Assembly (NCBI GenBank): GCA_017405675.1
Contig: JAFRAB010000018.1
Coordinates: 1-30,312 of the forward strand
Direction of reading: 5' to 3'
DNA from: Erysipelotrichaceae bacterium
GTDB taxonomy: Bacteria > Bacillota_I > Bacilli_A > Erysipelotrichales > Erysipelotrichaceae
Length of the DNA stretch: 30,312 nt
Positions 19,167 to 27,418 of the stretch are shown in pieces (the stretch's first letter is position 1; each line of letters begins with the position of its first letter). The position numbers and the translations under genes were made by a program. A model generated the notes under the pieces. The model worked only from the letters and a program-made list of their open reading frames with translations. It had not been told where the DNA came from and searched no databases.

Positions 19167-19397
19167 TTATCCACCTATGATGAAGATGATCAGGAATGCT
19201 ACTAACAGACAGTAAATAGCACATGTTTCAGAAATGGCGGCACCGATGATGGCCATTGACTGAATCTTGTCAGCTGCGTCAGGGTTCTTACCGATTGATT
19301 CAACTGCCTGAATGGCAACCTTGCCTTCCATGATACCGGTAACACAGCCGGCACAGACACAAAGTGCTGCAGCAAATGCGATTAATGCTCTTTCCAT
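19167..19397 (-). CDS. atpE: F-type ATP synthase c subunit, two-carboxylate (probably Na+-binding) type
   Basis: This is the rotor-ring proteolipid, a 76-residue hairpin of two membrane helices (about 4-27 and 47-74) joined by the polar loop GKNPDAADK. Helix 2 carries the ion-binding carboxylate Glu57 followed by Thr58 and Tyr62 (ISETCAIYC). Helix 1 has a second carboxylate, Glu24 (GIMEGK), in the position occupied by Gln in the classical Na+-binding c subunits of Ilyobacter and Propionigenium. The 33-residue spacing and the E(S/T)xxIY motif match the Glu32/Glu65 two-carboxylate site described for Fusobacterium nucleatum. Na+ coupling is therefore likely but inferred. The SD site GGGAGG lies 6 bases before the ATG. 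Confidence 0.95.
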   Translation of the reverse strand: MERALIAFAAALCVCAGCVTGIMEGKVAIQAVESIGKNPDAADKIQSMAIIGAAISETCAIYCLLVAFLIIFIIGG

Positions 19398-19409
19398 ATT
19401 TTTCCTCCC

Positions 19410-20093
19410 TTATTTCTCAGGCAATTCCTTGCCTATGAATGAAATTGTAAGTGTCATGAATATAAATGCCTGCATAGCGCCGGAGAACAGATCGAAATAG
19501 AAGTGAAGTACCGGTGCTACCAGAATACCAGCAATGTTAAGCTGTCCTATTACAGGGATCTTGCTGGATATCGCAGCCAGCATCTGATAAATAACGGACA
19601 TCAGGATACCTCCTGACAGAATGTTACCGAACAGACGCAGAGACAGCGACAGCAGTGTAGAGATTTTACTGAAGACATTCAGTATTACAAACGGGGCAAA
19701 AGGTTCGAACCAGCTCTTGATATATCCCTTGGTACCTCTGGCCTTGGCGGAGTATACTTCGATGAGCACACATGTTATGGCTGCCAGTACCAGTGTTACG
19801 GAATAGTTTGAAGTCGGAGCTTCCAGAGAGAACAGACCCGCAATATTGGCTACGAAAATATACAGAACGACTGTCATGATGTAAGGGGTCAGATATTTGG
19901 CCACCTTATCATTGGTCTTGTCCCTGACGTTCTTGTCTACCATCTGTGTGGCTACCATAGCCAGCAGGACCAGCCCCTTTGGCTCATCCATTGGATCAAA
20001 CTTCTTCAGCTTGCCATTAAGGATCACGAGGAAAATAATAAGCACTATGGTAATGATAATTATGCTTAATACCGTTGCCTGTAATTCAAACAT
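19410..20093 (-). CDS. atpB: F-type ATP synthase a subunit
   Basis: This is the stator membrane subunit that holds the two ion half-channels (227 residues). About five to six hydrophobic helices are visible. The essential arginine is Arg153 in the family motif LLSLSLRLFGN, and the last helices contain LVAPVLHFYFDLFSGAMQAF. It is the first gene of the transcribed ATP synthase block, with a purine-rich SD site before the ATG. The usual upstream atpI is not adjacent; a candidate lies about 4.4 kb away beyond an exporter cassette. Confidence 0.95.
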   Translation of the reverse strand: MFELQATVLSIIIITIVLIIFLVILNGKLKKFDPMDEPKGLVLLAMVATQMVDKNVRDKTNDKVAKYLTPYIMTVVLYIFVANIAGLFSLEAPTSNYSVTLVLAAITCVLIEVYSAKARGTKGYIKSWFEPFAPFVILNVFSKISTLLSLSLRLFGNILSGGILMSVIYQMLAAISSKIPVIGQLNIAGILVAPVLHFYFDLFSGAMQAFIFMTLTISFIGKELPEK

Positions 20094-20136
20094 TTTCCCC
20101 TCTCCCTTCTTATATTTAATAAAAATATACGATTAA

Positions 20137-20165
20137 ATATTACATTAAGAACACCCAATTTTCAA
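20137..20165 (-). promoter_or_regulatory. Promoter of the ATP synthase operon
   Basis: On the minus strand TTGAAA (20165-20160) is followed after 17 bases by TAATAT (20142-20137). The expected start is near 20130, giving a leader of about 37 bases before atpB. It lies after the terminator of the exporter operon, so the atp genes appear to be transcribed independently. Confidence 0.6.
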
Positions 20166-20211
20166 GAAATATAGACTCGTCAGCACTCTGTATAAGCCCA
20201 AATGATTTTCC

Positions 20212-20238
20212 ACAATAAAATGCCGGATTTCTCCGGCC
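20212..20238 (-). terminator. Terminator of the MarR/ABC-exporter operon
   Basis: On the minus strand GCCGGA pairs with TCCGGC around a GAAA tetraloop (20237-20222), followed by ATTTTATTG. The stem is strong and the T-tract only moderate. It starts nine bases past the stop of the second exporter gene. Confidence 0.72.
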
Positions 20239-20246
20239 TTCTGAGC

Positions 20247-22172
20247 TTATTCTAATTCAAATGCCCCGGTATAGAGCTGATAATATGTACCCTTCTGAGC
20301 AATCAGCTGATCATGAGTTCCTCTTTCAATGATTCGGCCATGGTCAAGTACCATGATGGCATCAGAGTTCCTGACAGTTGACAGTCTGTGAGCAATTACG
20401 AATACCGTTCTGCCGTGCATCAGGTTATCCATGCCTCTCTGTACCAGTGCCTCGGTACGGGTATCGATAGAAGATGTTGCTTCGTCAAGAACCATTACCG
20501 GAGGATCGGCAACAGCTGCTCTGGCAATTGACAGTAACTGTCTCTGGCCCTGAGATAACTGTGATCCGTTGCCTGTCAGCATTGTATTGTAGCCTTCAGG
20601 CAGTCTGGTAATGAAGTCATCGGCATTAGCCAGCTTGGCGGCAGCGATGCATTCCTCATCCGTAGCGTCCAGTTTACCGTAGCGGATATTGTCCATGACT
20701 GTTCCGGTAAACAGGTTGACATCCTGCAGAACCATGCCGAGAGATCTTCTCAGATCTGGTTTCTTGATCTTGTTGACGTTGATTCCGTCATATCTGATCT
20801 TGCCGTCAGGTATGTCATAGAATCTGTTGATCAGGTTGGTAATAGTTGTCTTTCCGGCACCGGTAGCACCGACAAAGGCGATCTTCTGACCCGGATGAGC
20901 ATAAAGTGAAATATCAAATAATACCTGCTTGCCCGGTTCATATTCAAAGTCGACATCAACCATCTGAATGTCACCCTTTAATTCAACATAAGTCGTAGAG
21001 TGGTCACTTTGAGCATGGTAATGCTTCCATGCCCACATGCCGGTATGATGATCGGCTTCATGCATTTCACCGTTTTCATCCTTGGTAGCATTTACCAGCG
21101 TTACATATCCTTCATCCTTTTCGCTTTCCTCATCGATCAGGGCAAATACTCTGTCACTTCCAGCCAAAGCCATGGCAATGGTAGATACCTGCATTGAAAT
21201 CTGAGAAACAGTCTGGGACAGCTGTCTGGACAATGCCAGGAAAGAAACGATGACACCAATGGTAATAGTGGAAATGCCTGTTAATGACAGGTTAGGAACC
21301 TTGGCAACAACCAGCAAACCGCCGGTAATAGCCAGGATAACATACATGATATTACCGATATTAGCCAGGATAGGCATTAAGGCGTTGGCCGTTCTGTTAG
21401 CGGTATTGGAGTCATTGAACAGCTTTTCATTCAGCTTATCAAAGTCTTTCTTGGCTTCTTCTTCATGGTTGAAGACCTTTACGACTTTCATACCTTCCAT
21501 CATTTCTTCAATGAAACCTTCTTCCTTGGCCAGTGATTCCTGCTGTGCCTTCATGTATCTGGCACTCTTGCCTCCGAACTGACCGGTAATCTTAAACATC
21601 ACGAAGATGACCCGGATTACAACGATACACATCCAGATGCTGTATCTTAACATGGAGACGAAGATCATCGTAATTGACATGATTGACTGGAAGAAAGACG
21701 GAATGGTCTGCCCGACCAGCTGTCTGATCGTGCCAACATCGTTTGTATAAGTAGACATGATCTCGCCATGAGTGTGAGAGTCAAAGTATCTGATTGGCAG
21801 TGTTTCCATGTTGTCAAACATGTCATCGCGCAGATTCTTGATGGTTCCCTGTCCGACAGTAGCCATTAACTGCGGATAGATTATGGCAGCTATAACGCCC
21901 AGCAGATCGAATATGACCATGGTTGTGATTATGGTAGCCAGACCCTTGGCAACACTGCTGATCCCATTGGCAATTCCCGGCAGAATGACTGAGTCGATAA
22001 GCTGTGCCATGAAAGCATTGACGACAACGTTTGACAATGCGCTTATTATGATGCACAGGGCGACTAGTACCAGTCTCCAGCTGTAACGTTTGAAAACATA
22101 ATTTACAAGGCGGAGAAGACTTTTCGGATCGATTTTCTTATTTGTTACATATCTCTGCGGTCTTGGTGGCAT
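20247..22172 (-). CDS. ABC exporter half-transporter with canonical ATPase site (heterodimer partner)
   Basis: This 641-residue protein fuses an exporter membrane domain (residues 1 to about 340, six spans) to an ATPase domain. Walker A is GATGAGKT near 435-442, the signature is the variant LSQGQ at 539-543, Walker B has Asp563 and catalytic Glu564, and the switch is His595 (FVIAHRLSTV). Its catalytic residues are intact, whereas its partner's are not, as in heterodimeric multidrug exporters of the BmrCD/LmrCD type. Between the two domains is an insertion of about 40 residues with five or more histidines (about 371-391), including MWAWKHYHA. It starts one base after the stop of the partner gene, with AGGAGG as SD site. 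Substrate is unknown; drug or peptide export is typical. Confidence 0.88.
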   Translation of the reverse strand: MPPRPQRYVTNKKIDPKSLLRLVNYVFKRYSWRLVLVALCIIISALSNVVVNAFMAQLIDSVILPGIANGISSVAKGLATIITTMVIFDLLGVIAAIIYPQLMATVGQGTIKNLRDDMFDNMETLPIRYFDSHTHGEIMSTYTNDVGTIRQLVGQTIPSFFQSIMSITMIFVSMLRYSIWMCIVVIRVIFVMFKITGQFGGKSARYMKAQQESLAKEEGFIEEMMEGMKVVKVFNHEEEAKKDFDKLNEKLFNDSNTANRTANALMPILANIGNIMYVILAITGGLLVVAKVPNLSLTGISTITIGVIVSFLALSRQLSQTVSQISMQVSTIAMALAGSDRVFALIDEESEKDEGYVTLVNATKDENGEMHEADHHTGMWAWKHYHAQSDHSTTYVELKGDIQMVDVDFEYEPGKQVLFDISLYAHPGQKIAFVGATGAGKTTITNLINRFYDIPDGKIRYDGINVNKIKKPDLRRSLGMVLQDVNLFTGTVMDNIRYGKLDATDEECIAAAKLANADDFITRLPEGYNTMLTGNGSQLSQGQRQLLSIARAAVADPPVMVLDEATSSIDTRTEALVQRGMDNLMHGRTVFVIAHRLSTVRNSDAIMVLDHGRIIERGTHDQLIAQKGTYYQLYTGAFELE

Positions 22173-22173
22173 T

Positions 22174-23910
22174 TTAGTCTTCCTCCTTTCCCTTTACCTG
22201 AGACTGATAGATCTCAGCATATATTCCATTCAGTTTCATTAATTCTTCATGATTGCCCAGTTCAGCGATCTTGCCGCCATCCATGACGATTATCTGATCG
22301 CTTTCCTCAATAGAGCCAACTCTCTGAGCAATTATGATCTTGGTAGTTTCAGGTATTTCTTCCCTGAAGGCTTTTCTGATCAGGGCATCCGTTCTGGTAT
22401 CGACTGCACTTGTGGAGTCATCCAGGATCAGGATCTTAGGTTTCTTCAGCAGGGCTCTGGCAATACAGAGTCTCTGCTTCTGACCACCGGATACGTTGGT
22501 ACCGCCCTGGGTCAGCAATGTATCGTATTTATCAGGCATCTGCTGAATGAATTCATCAGCCTGAGCCAGTTTACATACTCTTTCAATTTCCTCGTCAGAA
22601 GCGTCCTTATTGCCCCACCTGAGGTTTTCTCTGATGCTGCCGGAGAACAGAACGTTCTTCTGCAGGACGACGGAAACAGCGTCTCTCAATGAGACCAGGT
22701 CATAGTCTCTGACATCAACACCGCCTACGTAAACGGCACCTTCCGTAACGTCATACAGTCTGTTGATAAGCTGGATCAGCGTGGTCTTTGAAGAACCGGT
22801 TGAACCCAGAATACCAATCGTCTGACCTGACTTGATATCAAGATTGATGTCTGATAAGGCGCTTCTCCTGCTTTCAGGATTGTACTTGAAGGTAACATTG
22901 TCGAATACAATGCTGCCGTCTTTTACTTCAGTAATACCGTTTGGAGGAGAAACAAGCTTGGATTCATGAGTCAGAACCTCACAGATACGGGTAGCTGCTT
23001 CAGCTGAGAAGACGATCTGCATGAATACCATTGACAGCATGTTCATGGCAACCAGGATCTGGATACCGTAGCTGATCAGTGATGAAAGCTGACCGGTTGT
23101 CAGTTCAGTAGCCCGGCTTCTGATGATCATGACAGCACCGAAATAGCAGATCAGATCCTTAGCCGTTCTGATGCACAGCATCATTAACGGGTTATTGAAA
23201 GCCAGAATTCTTTCAGCCTTGACGAAGTTGCTTCTGACATCTTCGGAAGCGTTATTGAATTTCTGAATTTCATAATCTTCTCTTACGAAGGCTTTAACTA
23301 CTCTGATACCGGCAACATTTTCCTGAACGGAATTGTTCAGAGCGTCGTACTTCTTGAATATTCTTCTGAAAATAGGATGTGCAATATTGAAGATCACCAG
23401 TAAACCAATAGCCAGTATCGGTAAGATGGCAAAGAAGATCAGCGCCATTCTGGAATTTATTCTGAACGCCATGATGATTGAGAAAATCAGCATTAACGGT
23501 GTTCTTACGGCCATTCTTGTCAGCATGCCGAAAGCCATCTGGATCTGAGATACGTCATTCGTCAGTCTGGTAACCAGTGAAGATGATGAGAACTGGTCAA
23601 TATCTTCAAAAGAGAAATCCCGGACCTTGTAGAACAGATCTCTTCTCAGGTTCTTGGCAAAGCCTGTTGAAGCCTTGGCACTGTATCTGGCACTTAAGGC
23701 TCCGCATACCAGTGACAGGCAGGCTAAAACCAGAAGGATTCCCCCGTATTTAAACACAGGAGCCATTGACTCGCCGGTCATTTCATCTATCAGCATGGCC
23801 ATGACAGTTGGAATTATTGTTTCCAGCGCCACTTCGCCTACCATGAACAGAGGAGTAAGGATGGTTTCCTTTTTATATTCCCCTATTTTACTCATCAGAA
23901 TTCTTAACAT
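22174..23910 (-). CDS. ABC exporter half-transporter with degenerate ATPase site (heterodimer partner)
   Basis: This 578-residue protein has six membrane spans (to about residue 310) and an ATPase domain. Walker A is GSTGSSKT at 369-376 and the signature is the canonical VSGGQ at 473-477. The catalytic glutamate is replaced by Asp498 (LILDDST) and the switch histidine by Gln529 (IIIAQRVGS). Both changes are typical of the degenerate nucleotide site in heterodimeric exporters, and its canonical signature would complete the active site of the partner. The start at ATG 23910 has GGGGG 6 bases upstream and overlaps the end of the MarR-type gene by 23 bases. The gene order regulator-exporter-exporter resembles drug-responsive exporter operons. 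Confidence 0.88.
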   Translation of the reverse strand: MLRILMSKIGEYKKETILTPLFMVGEVALETIIPTVMAMLIDEMTGESMAPVFKYGGILLVLACLSLVCGALSARYSAKASTGFAKNLRRDLFYKVRDFSFEDIDQFSSSSLVTRLTNDVSQIQMAFGMLTRMAVRTPLMLIFSIIMAFRINSRMALIFFAILPILAIGLLVIFNIAHPIFRRIFKKYDALNNSVQENVAGIRVVKAFVREDYEIQKFNNASEDVRSNFVKAERILAFNNPLMMLCIRTAKDLICYFGAVMIIRSRATELTTGQLSSLISYGIQILVAMNMLSMVFMQIVFSAEAATRICEVLTHESKLVSPPNGITEVKDGSIVFDNVTFKYNPESRRSALSDINLDIKSGQTIGILGSTGSSKTTLIQLINRLYDVTEGAVYVGGVDVRDYDLVSLRDAVSVVLQKNVLFSGSIRENLRWGNKDASDEEIERVCKLAQADEFIQQMPDKYDTLLTQGGTNVSGGQKQRLCIARALLKKPKILILDDSTSAVDTRTDALIRKAFREEIPETTKIIIAQRVGSIEESDQIIVMDGGKIAELGNHEELMKLNGIYAEIYQSQVKGKEED

Positions 23911-24349
23911 ACTGTACCCCCTTCCGATTTTCTATATTACTCAGCATTTTATTGAGTACCTTTGTTACTGTAACAAGTTCCTCTTCATCAATGCCGTCCA
24001 GCATTGTGTTGCGGAATTTTTCTCCTGAACTGATCATTTCCTCTCTGAATTTCAGTGCTGCTTCCGTAGTAGAAACAAGCTTATTACGGCGGTCAGCACA
24101 GTCAGGTTCCGTCTTTACAAAACCATTGGCTTCAAGTCTCTGAACAAGCCCTACCATGGTTGGATGAGAAACATTCATCATGGTCTGGAGCTGTTTCTGA
24201 CTTACCGTTCCGCCGTTTGTAGACAGCAGGTGCAGTACCTGTGACTGGGAGAATGTCAGATCATGGACCTTGAAATGATTATCGATGTTTGTCTTTATTT
24301 TATTGTCAATTTTATGAATAAGATAATCGATGCTTTCATTCTTCTTCAT
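23888..24349 (-). CDS. MarR-family regulator of the ABC exporter operon
   Basis: This 153-residue winged-helix protein begins with a helical dimerisation segment (SIDYLIHKIDNKIKTNIDNH), then the MarR core FSQSQVLHLLSTNGGTVSQK, the recognition helix region MNVSHPTMVGLVQRLEANGF, and a wing with the DRR motif (EPDCADRRNKLV). I chose ATG 24349, which has a perfect AAGGAGG 7 bases upstream, rather than an in-frame TTG at 24367 that lies before the SD site. It is the first gene of the exporter operon and overlaps the first exporter gene. Repeated ATGTAGC half-sites over its promoter imply autorepression that is relieved by an exported compound. Confidence 0.88.
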   Translation of the reverse strand: MKKNESIDYLIHKIDNKIKTNIDNHFKVHDLTFSQSQVLHLLSTNGGTVSQKQLQTMMNVSHPTMVGLVQRLEANGFVKTEPDCADRRNKLVSTTEAALKFREEMISSGEKFRNTMLDGIDEEELVTVTKVLNKMLSNIENRKGVQYVKNSDE

Positions 24350-24373
24350 TTCATATCCTCCTTTCAAAAAAAT

Positions 24374-24403
24374 ATGTAGCGTATTACATGTAGCCTGCTA
24401 CAT
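24374..24403. promoter_or_regulatory. Operator cluster for the exporter regulator
   Basis: ATGTAGC occurs at 24374-24380 and 24388-24394, and its inverse GCTACAT at 24397-24403. The last two form a perfect 7-2-7 inverted repeat. ATGTA (24374-24378) and TACAT (24385-24389) form a second, overlapping one. The cluster touches the -10 box and covers the transcription start, ending about 25 bases before the ATG. Binding by the adjacent MarR protein is inferred. Confidence 0.72.
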
Positions 24404-24430
24404 ATTATCGTATTTTATATATAAAGTCAA
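24402..24430 (-). promoter_or_regulatory. Promoter of the MarR/ABC-exporter operon
   Basis: On the minus strand TTGACT (24430-24425) is followed after 17 bases by TAATAT (24407-24402). An alternative -10, GATAAT, would have a 15-base spacer. The -10 region overlaps the ATGTAGC operator cluster. Confidence 0.65.
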
Positions 24431-24480
24431 TGAAAAAGTACCCGTATTTTTACTTTTTCAAAACAAGTTGTTTCCTTATC

Positions 24481-24505
24481 TAAAAAACGTCTGTTTCCAG
24501 ACGTT
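24481..24505 (-). terminator. Terminator after the tsaC-glyA-upp-atpI unit
   Basis: On the minus strand AACGTCTG pairs with CAGACGTT around a GAAA loop (24505-24486), followed by TTTT. It begins one base after the TGA stop of the atpI-like gene. It therefore ends the transcript before the exporter cassette. Confidence 0.9.
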
Positions 24506-24832
24506 TCATTTATTTTTCAGGGCTACGATTACAGCTGCCGGGACAAACATCAGCAGACCTGCCAGCACTCCCCATATATTGAAGAACTGAGGAAGCTTTA
24601 CGCCTGCCAGTAACGGTAAGGCCAGACACAGAACTCTTAACATGCCTCCAATCGGCAGAATCACGTTTCCTTTCAGGGCATCTCCAATGCTTCCGGCCAG
24701 AAGCATGAAGTATATTCTGTAAAAAAGCAGTCCCAGTATTACACCCAACGATACCTTCCAGTTAAGGAAACAGAAAACTGCAGCCAGAATCAAGCCACAC
24801 TTTTCTGATAAAATCAGTATCTTTTTTTCCAC
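24506..24832 (-). CDS. atpI: Four-span membrane protein, probable ATP synthase accessory protein AtpI
   Basis: This 108-residue protein has about four hydrophobic segments (near 12-23, 28-46, 60-77 and 86-105). The conserved-looking GGMLRVLCLALPLLAG followed by FFNIWGVLAGLLMF fits the second half of AtpI-type proteins. Position is the better evidence: it lies 7 bases after upp, exactly where atpI sits between upp and atpB in Bacillus subtilis. AtpI helps c-ring assembly or ion supply in other species. The start is GTG without a clear SD site, which suggests coupling to upp translation. Here the gene is cut off from atpB by a terminator and a 4-kb exporter cassette. Similarity alone would not prove the identity. 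Confidence 0.6.
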   Translation of the reverse strand: MEKKILILSEKCGLILAAVFCFLNWKVSLGVILGLLFYRIYFMLLAGSIGDALKGNVILPIGGMLRVLCLALPLLAGVKLPQFFNIWGVLAGLLMFVPAAVIVALKNK

Positions 24833-24839
24833 TTATTTT

Positions 24840-25460
24840 TTACTTTGTACCGAAAATTCTGTCGCCGGCATCACCCAGACCAGGAACAATGTAGCCGATC
24901 TCATTCAGCTTTTCGTCCTTGGCTGCCAGATAGATATCTACATCAGGATGAGCCTTTTCAATTACATCGATACCTTCCTGAACACCTACCAGGTTAACAA
25001 GTTTGATGGTCTTGGCTCCGGCCTTCTTAACAATGTCGATGGCTGCCTTGGCACTGCCGCCTGTAGCCAGCATTGGGTCCAGGATCAGGACGATGGATTC
25101 ATCCATATGCTTAGGGAACTTGGCATAATATTCAACAGGTTCCAGAGTTTCTTCATTACGGTATAAGCCGATATGACCAATCTTGCAGGTTGGAATCAGG
25201 TTCTGAATACCGTTAACCATGCCTAAACCGGCTCTTAAGACTGGAACCAGAACAACACGGCAGTCCAGTTCCTGACCAACACAGGCGCCCATCGGTGTAA
25301 CGATGTCAACATTTCTGGTCGGCAGATCCTTAGTGACTTCATAAGCCATTAATCCGGCTATTTCATCCAGATTCTGACGGAAATCCTTGGTTCCCGTTTC
25401 AACCTTGCGCATCAGTGTAAGTTTGCTTTTAATCATTGGGTGGTCTATTAAGTGTAACAT
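24840..25460 (-). CDS. upp: Uracil phosphoribosyltransferase
   Basis: This pyrimidine salvage enzyme converts uracil and PRPP to UMP in the cytoplasm (206 residues, normal length). The PRPP-binding loop is LILDPMLATGGSA near 126-137. Also typical are VPVLRAGLGMV (about 72-82) and the C-terminal segment with GYIVPGLGDAGDRIFG, which recognises uracil. The SD site GGAGG lies 9 bases before the ATG. It follows glyA by 23 bases in a conserved Bacillota order. Confidence 0.97.
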   Translation of the reverse strand: MLHLIDHPMIKSKLTLMRKVETGTKDFRQNLDEIAGLMAYEVTKDLPTRNVDIVTPMGACVGQELDCRVVLVPVLRAGLGMVNGIQNLIPTCKIGHIGLYRNEETLEPVEYYAKFPKHMDESIVLILDPMLATGGSAKAAIDIVKKAGAKTIKLVNLVGVQEGIDVIEKAHPDVDIYLAAKDEKLNEIGYIVPGLGDAGDRIFGTK

Positions 25461-25483
25461 CTCTTTAATCCTCCATACTTATT

Positions 25484-26707
25484 TTATTCATAAAGCGGCA
25501 GTCTTTCAGTAAGTTCAGCCACTTCTTTTCTGACCTGTTCGGCAATTGCCTCATCTTCCGGATTCTTTAATATCAACGCGATCCAGTGAGCTATTTTACG
25601 GAAATCATCTTCCTTACAGCCCCTGGTCGTCATAGCCGGAGTGCCTACCCTGATTCCGGAACAGTAGGCCGGCTTTTCCTCATCGAAAGGAATGGAATTC
25701 TTATTGCAGGTAATATTGACGGCATCAAGCAGTGCTTCAGCCTTCTTACCCGTCAAGCCAACGGATGCCTTTACATCCACCATTAACAGATGGTTATCGC
25801 TTCCGCCTGATACCAGACGGAAACCCTCTTCCCTGAACTGCTGTTCCATGGCCTTGCAGTTGGCAATTACCTGTTTCTGATACTCTCTGAATTCAGGCTG
25901 CAAGGCTTCATAGAAGCAGACAGCCTTACCGGCGATCGTATTCATTAACGGTCCGCCCTGAATGCCCGGGAATACCGTTCTGTCCAGAACCTTGGCATAT
26001 TCTGCCTTGCAGAGTATAGCGCCTCCTCTTGGGCCTCTTAAGGTCTTATGGGTGGTAGTCGTAACAAAGTCAGCATATTCACATGGATTCGGATGCAGTC
26101 CGGCAGCTACCAGACCGGCAATATGAGCCATGTCTACCATCATATAGGCTCCGACTGTGTCACATATCTCTCTTATTCTTTTGAAATCAATGATGCGGGA
26201 ATATGCAGAAGCACCAGCCACGATCAGTTTAGGCTGATATTCAATGGCTTTCCGCTCCAGGGCATCATAGTCAATGGTTTCTGTTTCTCTGTCTACACCG
26301 TAAGCTTCAAATCTGAACAGTTTACCTGAAAAACTCAGCGGATGACCATGTGTCAGATGTCCGCCGGCTGAAAGATCCATACCCAGGACCTTATCACCAG
26401 GCTGAAGAACGGTAAAGTATACAGCCATGTTGGCCTGCGAACCGGAATGAGGCTGTACATTGGCATGTTCAGCGTTAAACAGTTTCTTCATTCTTTCCCT
26501 GGCAATGTCCTCTATGACATCAACATTAACACAGCCGCCATAATATCTTCTGCCCGGATATCCTTCGGCATACTTGTTGGTAAGCACGGAACCGTTGGCC
26601 TCCATTACTTCTCTGGAAGCATAGTTCTCCGAAGCTATAAGTTCTATGTTATTTCTCTGTCTGGTCAATTCTCTTTCAATTGCCTGCTGTATTTCTTTAT
26701 CCTGCAT
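25484..26707 (-). CDS. glyA: Serine hydroxymethyltransferase
   Basis: This PLP enzyme interconverts serine and glycine while loading one-carbon units on tetrahydrofolate (407 residues). The N-terminal [11 protein letters not shown], the segment [32 protein letters not shown] and the PLP-binding Lys221 in [14 protein letters not shown] are all present. The start overlaps the end of the preceding tsaC gene by 11 bases, so expression is likely coupled. A folate-binding and dimeric form with no insertion or loss is expected. Confidence 0.97.
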   Translation of the reverse strand: MQDKEIQQAIERELTRQRNNIELIASENYASREVMEANGSVLTNKYAEGYPGRRYYGGCVNVDVIEDIARERMKKLFNAEHANVQPHSGSQANMAVYFTVLQPGDKVLGMDLSAGGHLTHGHPLSFSGKLFRFEAYGVDRETETIDYDALERKAIEYQPKLIVAGASAYSRIIDFKRIREICDTVGAYMMVDMAHIAGLVAAGLHPNPCEYADFVTTTTHKTLRGPRGGAILCKAEYAKVLDRTVFPGIQGGPLMNTIAGKAVCFYEALQPEFREYQKQVIANCKAMEQQFREEGFRLVSGGSDNHLLMVDVKASVGLTGKKAEALLDAVNITCNKNSIPFDEEKPAYCSGIRVGTPAMTTRGCKEDDFRKIAHWIALILKNPEDEAIAEQVRKEVAELTERLPLYE

Positions 26708-27299
26708 ATTCTAATATCTCTCTGAAGCTGAGAGTACCCTCTCTCAGACACTTTAGTTCTTCACCTGTACAGTCAATTATCGTACTGGCTACTCCTGATT
26801 TGGCCTTTCCCCTGACCACTGCAGCTATACGGCCATCCAGCTGCCGTAATACTTCCCGGTCATTATCAGCCGCCTTCTGTCCTGACAGATTGGCGCTGGT
26901 TACAAACATGGGGCCTGTTTTTCTTAACAGCTTAAGCACATAAGCATCATCCGGTATGCGGATGGCTATGGTATCAAAACCATTAACGAATTCCTTACTG
27001 ACTGTATCCTTTCTCCTAAGGACCAGTGTAAGGGCACCCGGTGTATATTTTCTGATGATCCTTCGTTCCCTTTCGCCGATGAAGGCAACTTCTTGCAACT
27101 GTCTTTCATTAGCGACCATCAGCGGAAAAGGCTTGGAGGCATCCCTGCCCTTGGCTTCCTTCATTTTCTCCACAGCGTTGCCGTCATTATAAATAACACC
27201 GATACCAAAAACGGTATCGGTGGGAAAAGCGACAATATCTCCTGATTTCAGAAGATCAACTGTTTCATCAAACTCTTTCTTAAAAAGCTTTCTGGTCAT
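26697..27299 (-). CDS. tsaC: L-threonylcarbamoyladenylate synthase (TsaC/Sua5/YwlC family)
   Basis: This enzyme makes threonylcarbamoyl-AMP from threonine, bicarbonate and ATP for t6A modification of tRNA. The 200-residue length corresponds to the catalytic YrdC-like domain without the C-terminal Sua5 domain. Typical segments are [12 protein letters not shown] (about 23-34), the [12 protein letters not shown] nucleotide-binding region, TPGALTLVL, and VTSANLSGQ. It is the first gene of the tsaC-glyA-upp-atpI unit; B. subtilis has ywlC upstream of the same genes. GAGG lies just before the ATG. Confidence 0.92.
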   Translation of the reverse strand: MTRKLFKKEFDETVDLLKSGDIVAFPTDTVFGIGVIYNDGNAVEKMKEAKGRDASKPFPLMVANERQLQEVAFIGERERRIIRKYTPGALTLVLRRKDTVSKEFVNGFDTIAIRIPDDAYVLKLLRKTGPMFVTSANLSGQKAADNDREVLRQLDGRIAAVVRGKAKSGVASTIIDCTGEELKCLREGTLSFREILEYAG

Positions 27300-27321
27300 G
27301 GTTCGCCTCGTATTCCTAAAA

Positions 27322-27350
27322 ATTTTACCACAAAACCCCGAACCAATAAA
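27322..27350 (-). promoter_or_regulatory. Candidate promoter of the tsaC-glyA-upp-atpI unit
   Basis: On the minus strand TAAAAT (27327-27322) lies 23 bases before the tsaC ATG. The hexamer 17 bases upstream is TTTATT, a weak -35. TG two bases before the -10 hexamer could make it an extended -10 promoter. No convincing promoter was found for the divergent plus-strand gene beyond TAAAAT near 27371. Confidence 0.35.
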
Positions 27351-27418
27351 CCCATAAGCTGAAAAATGCTAAAATAAAAGTGAATTAATTAAACACTAAT
27401 TTACAGTGAGGTGATTAA

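Noticed and set aside
27364..27418. Promoter for the first MBL-fold gene
   Set aside because: TAAAAT near 27371 is an acceptable -10 on the plus strand, but no hexamer resembling TTGACA lies 16-18 bases upstream. Left uncalled.
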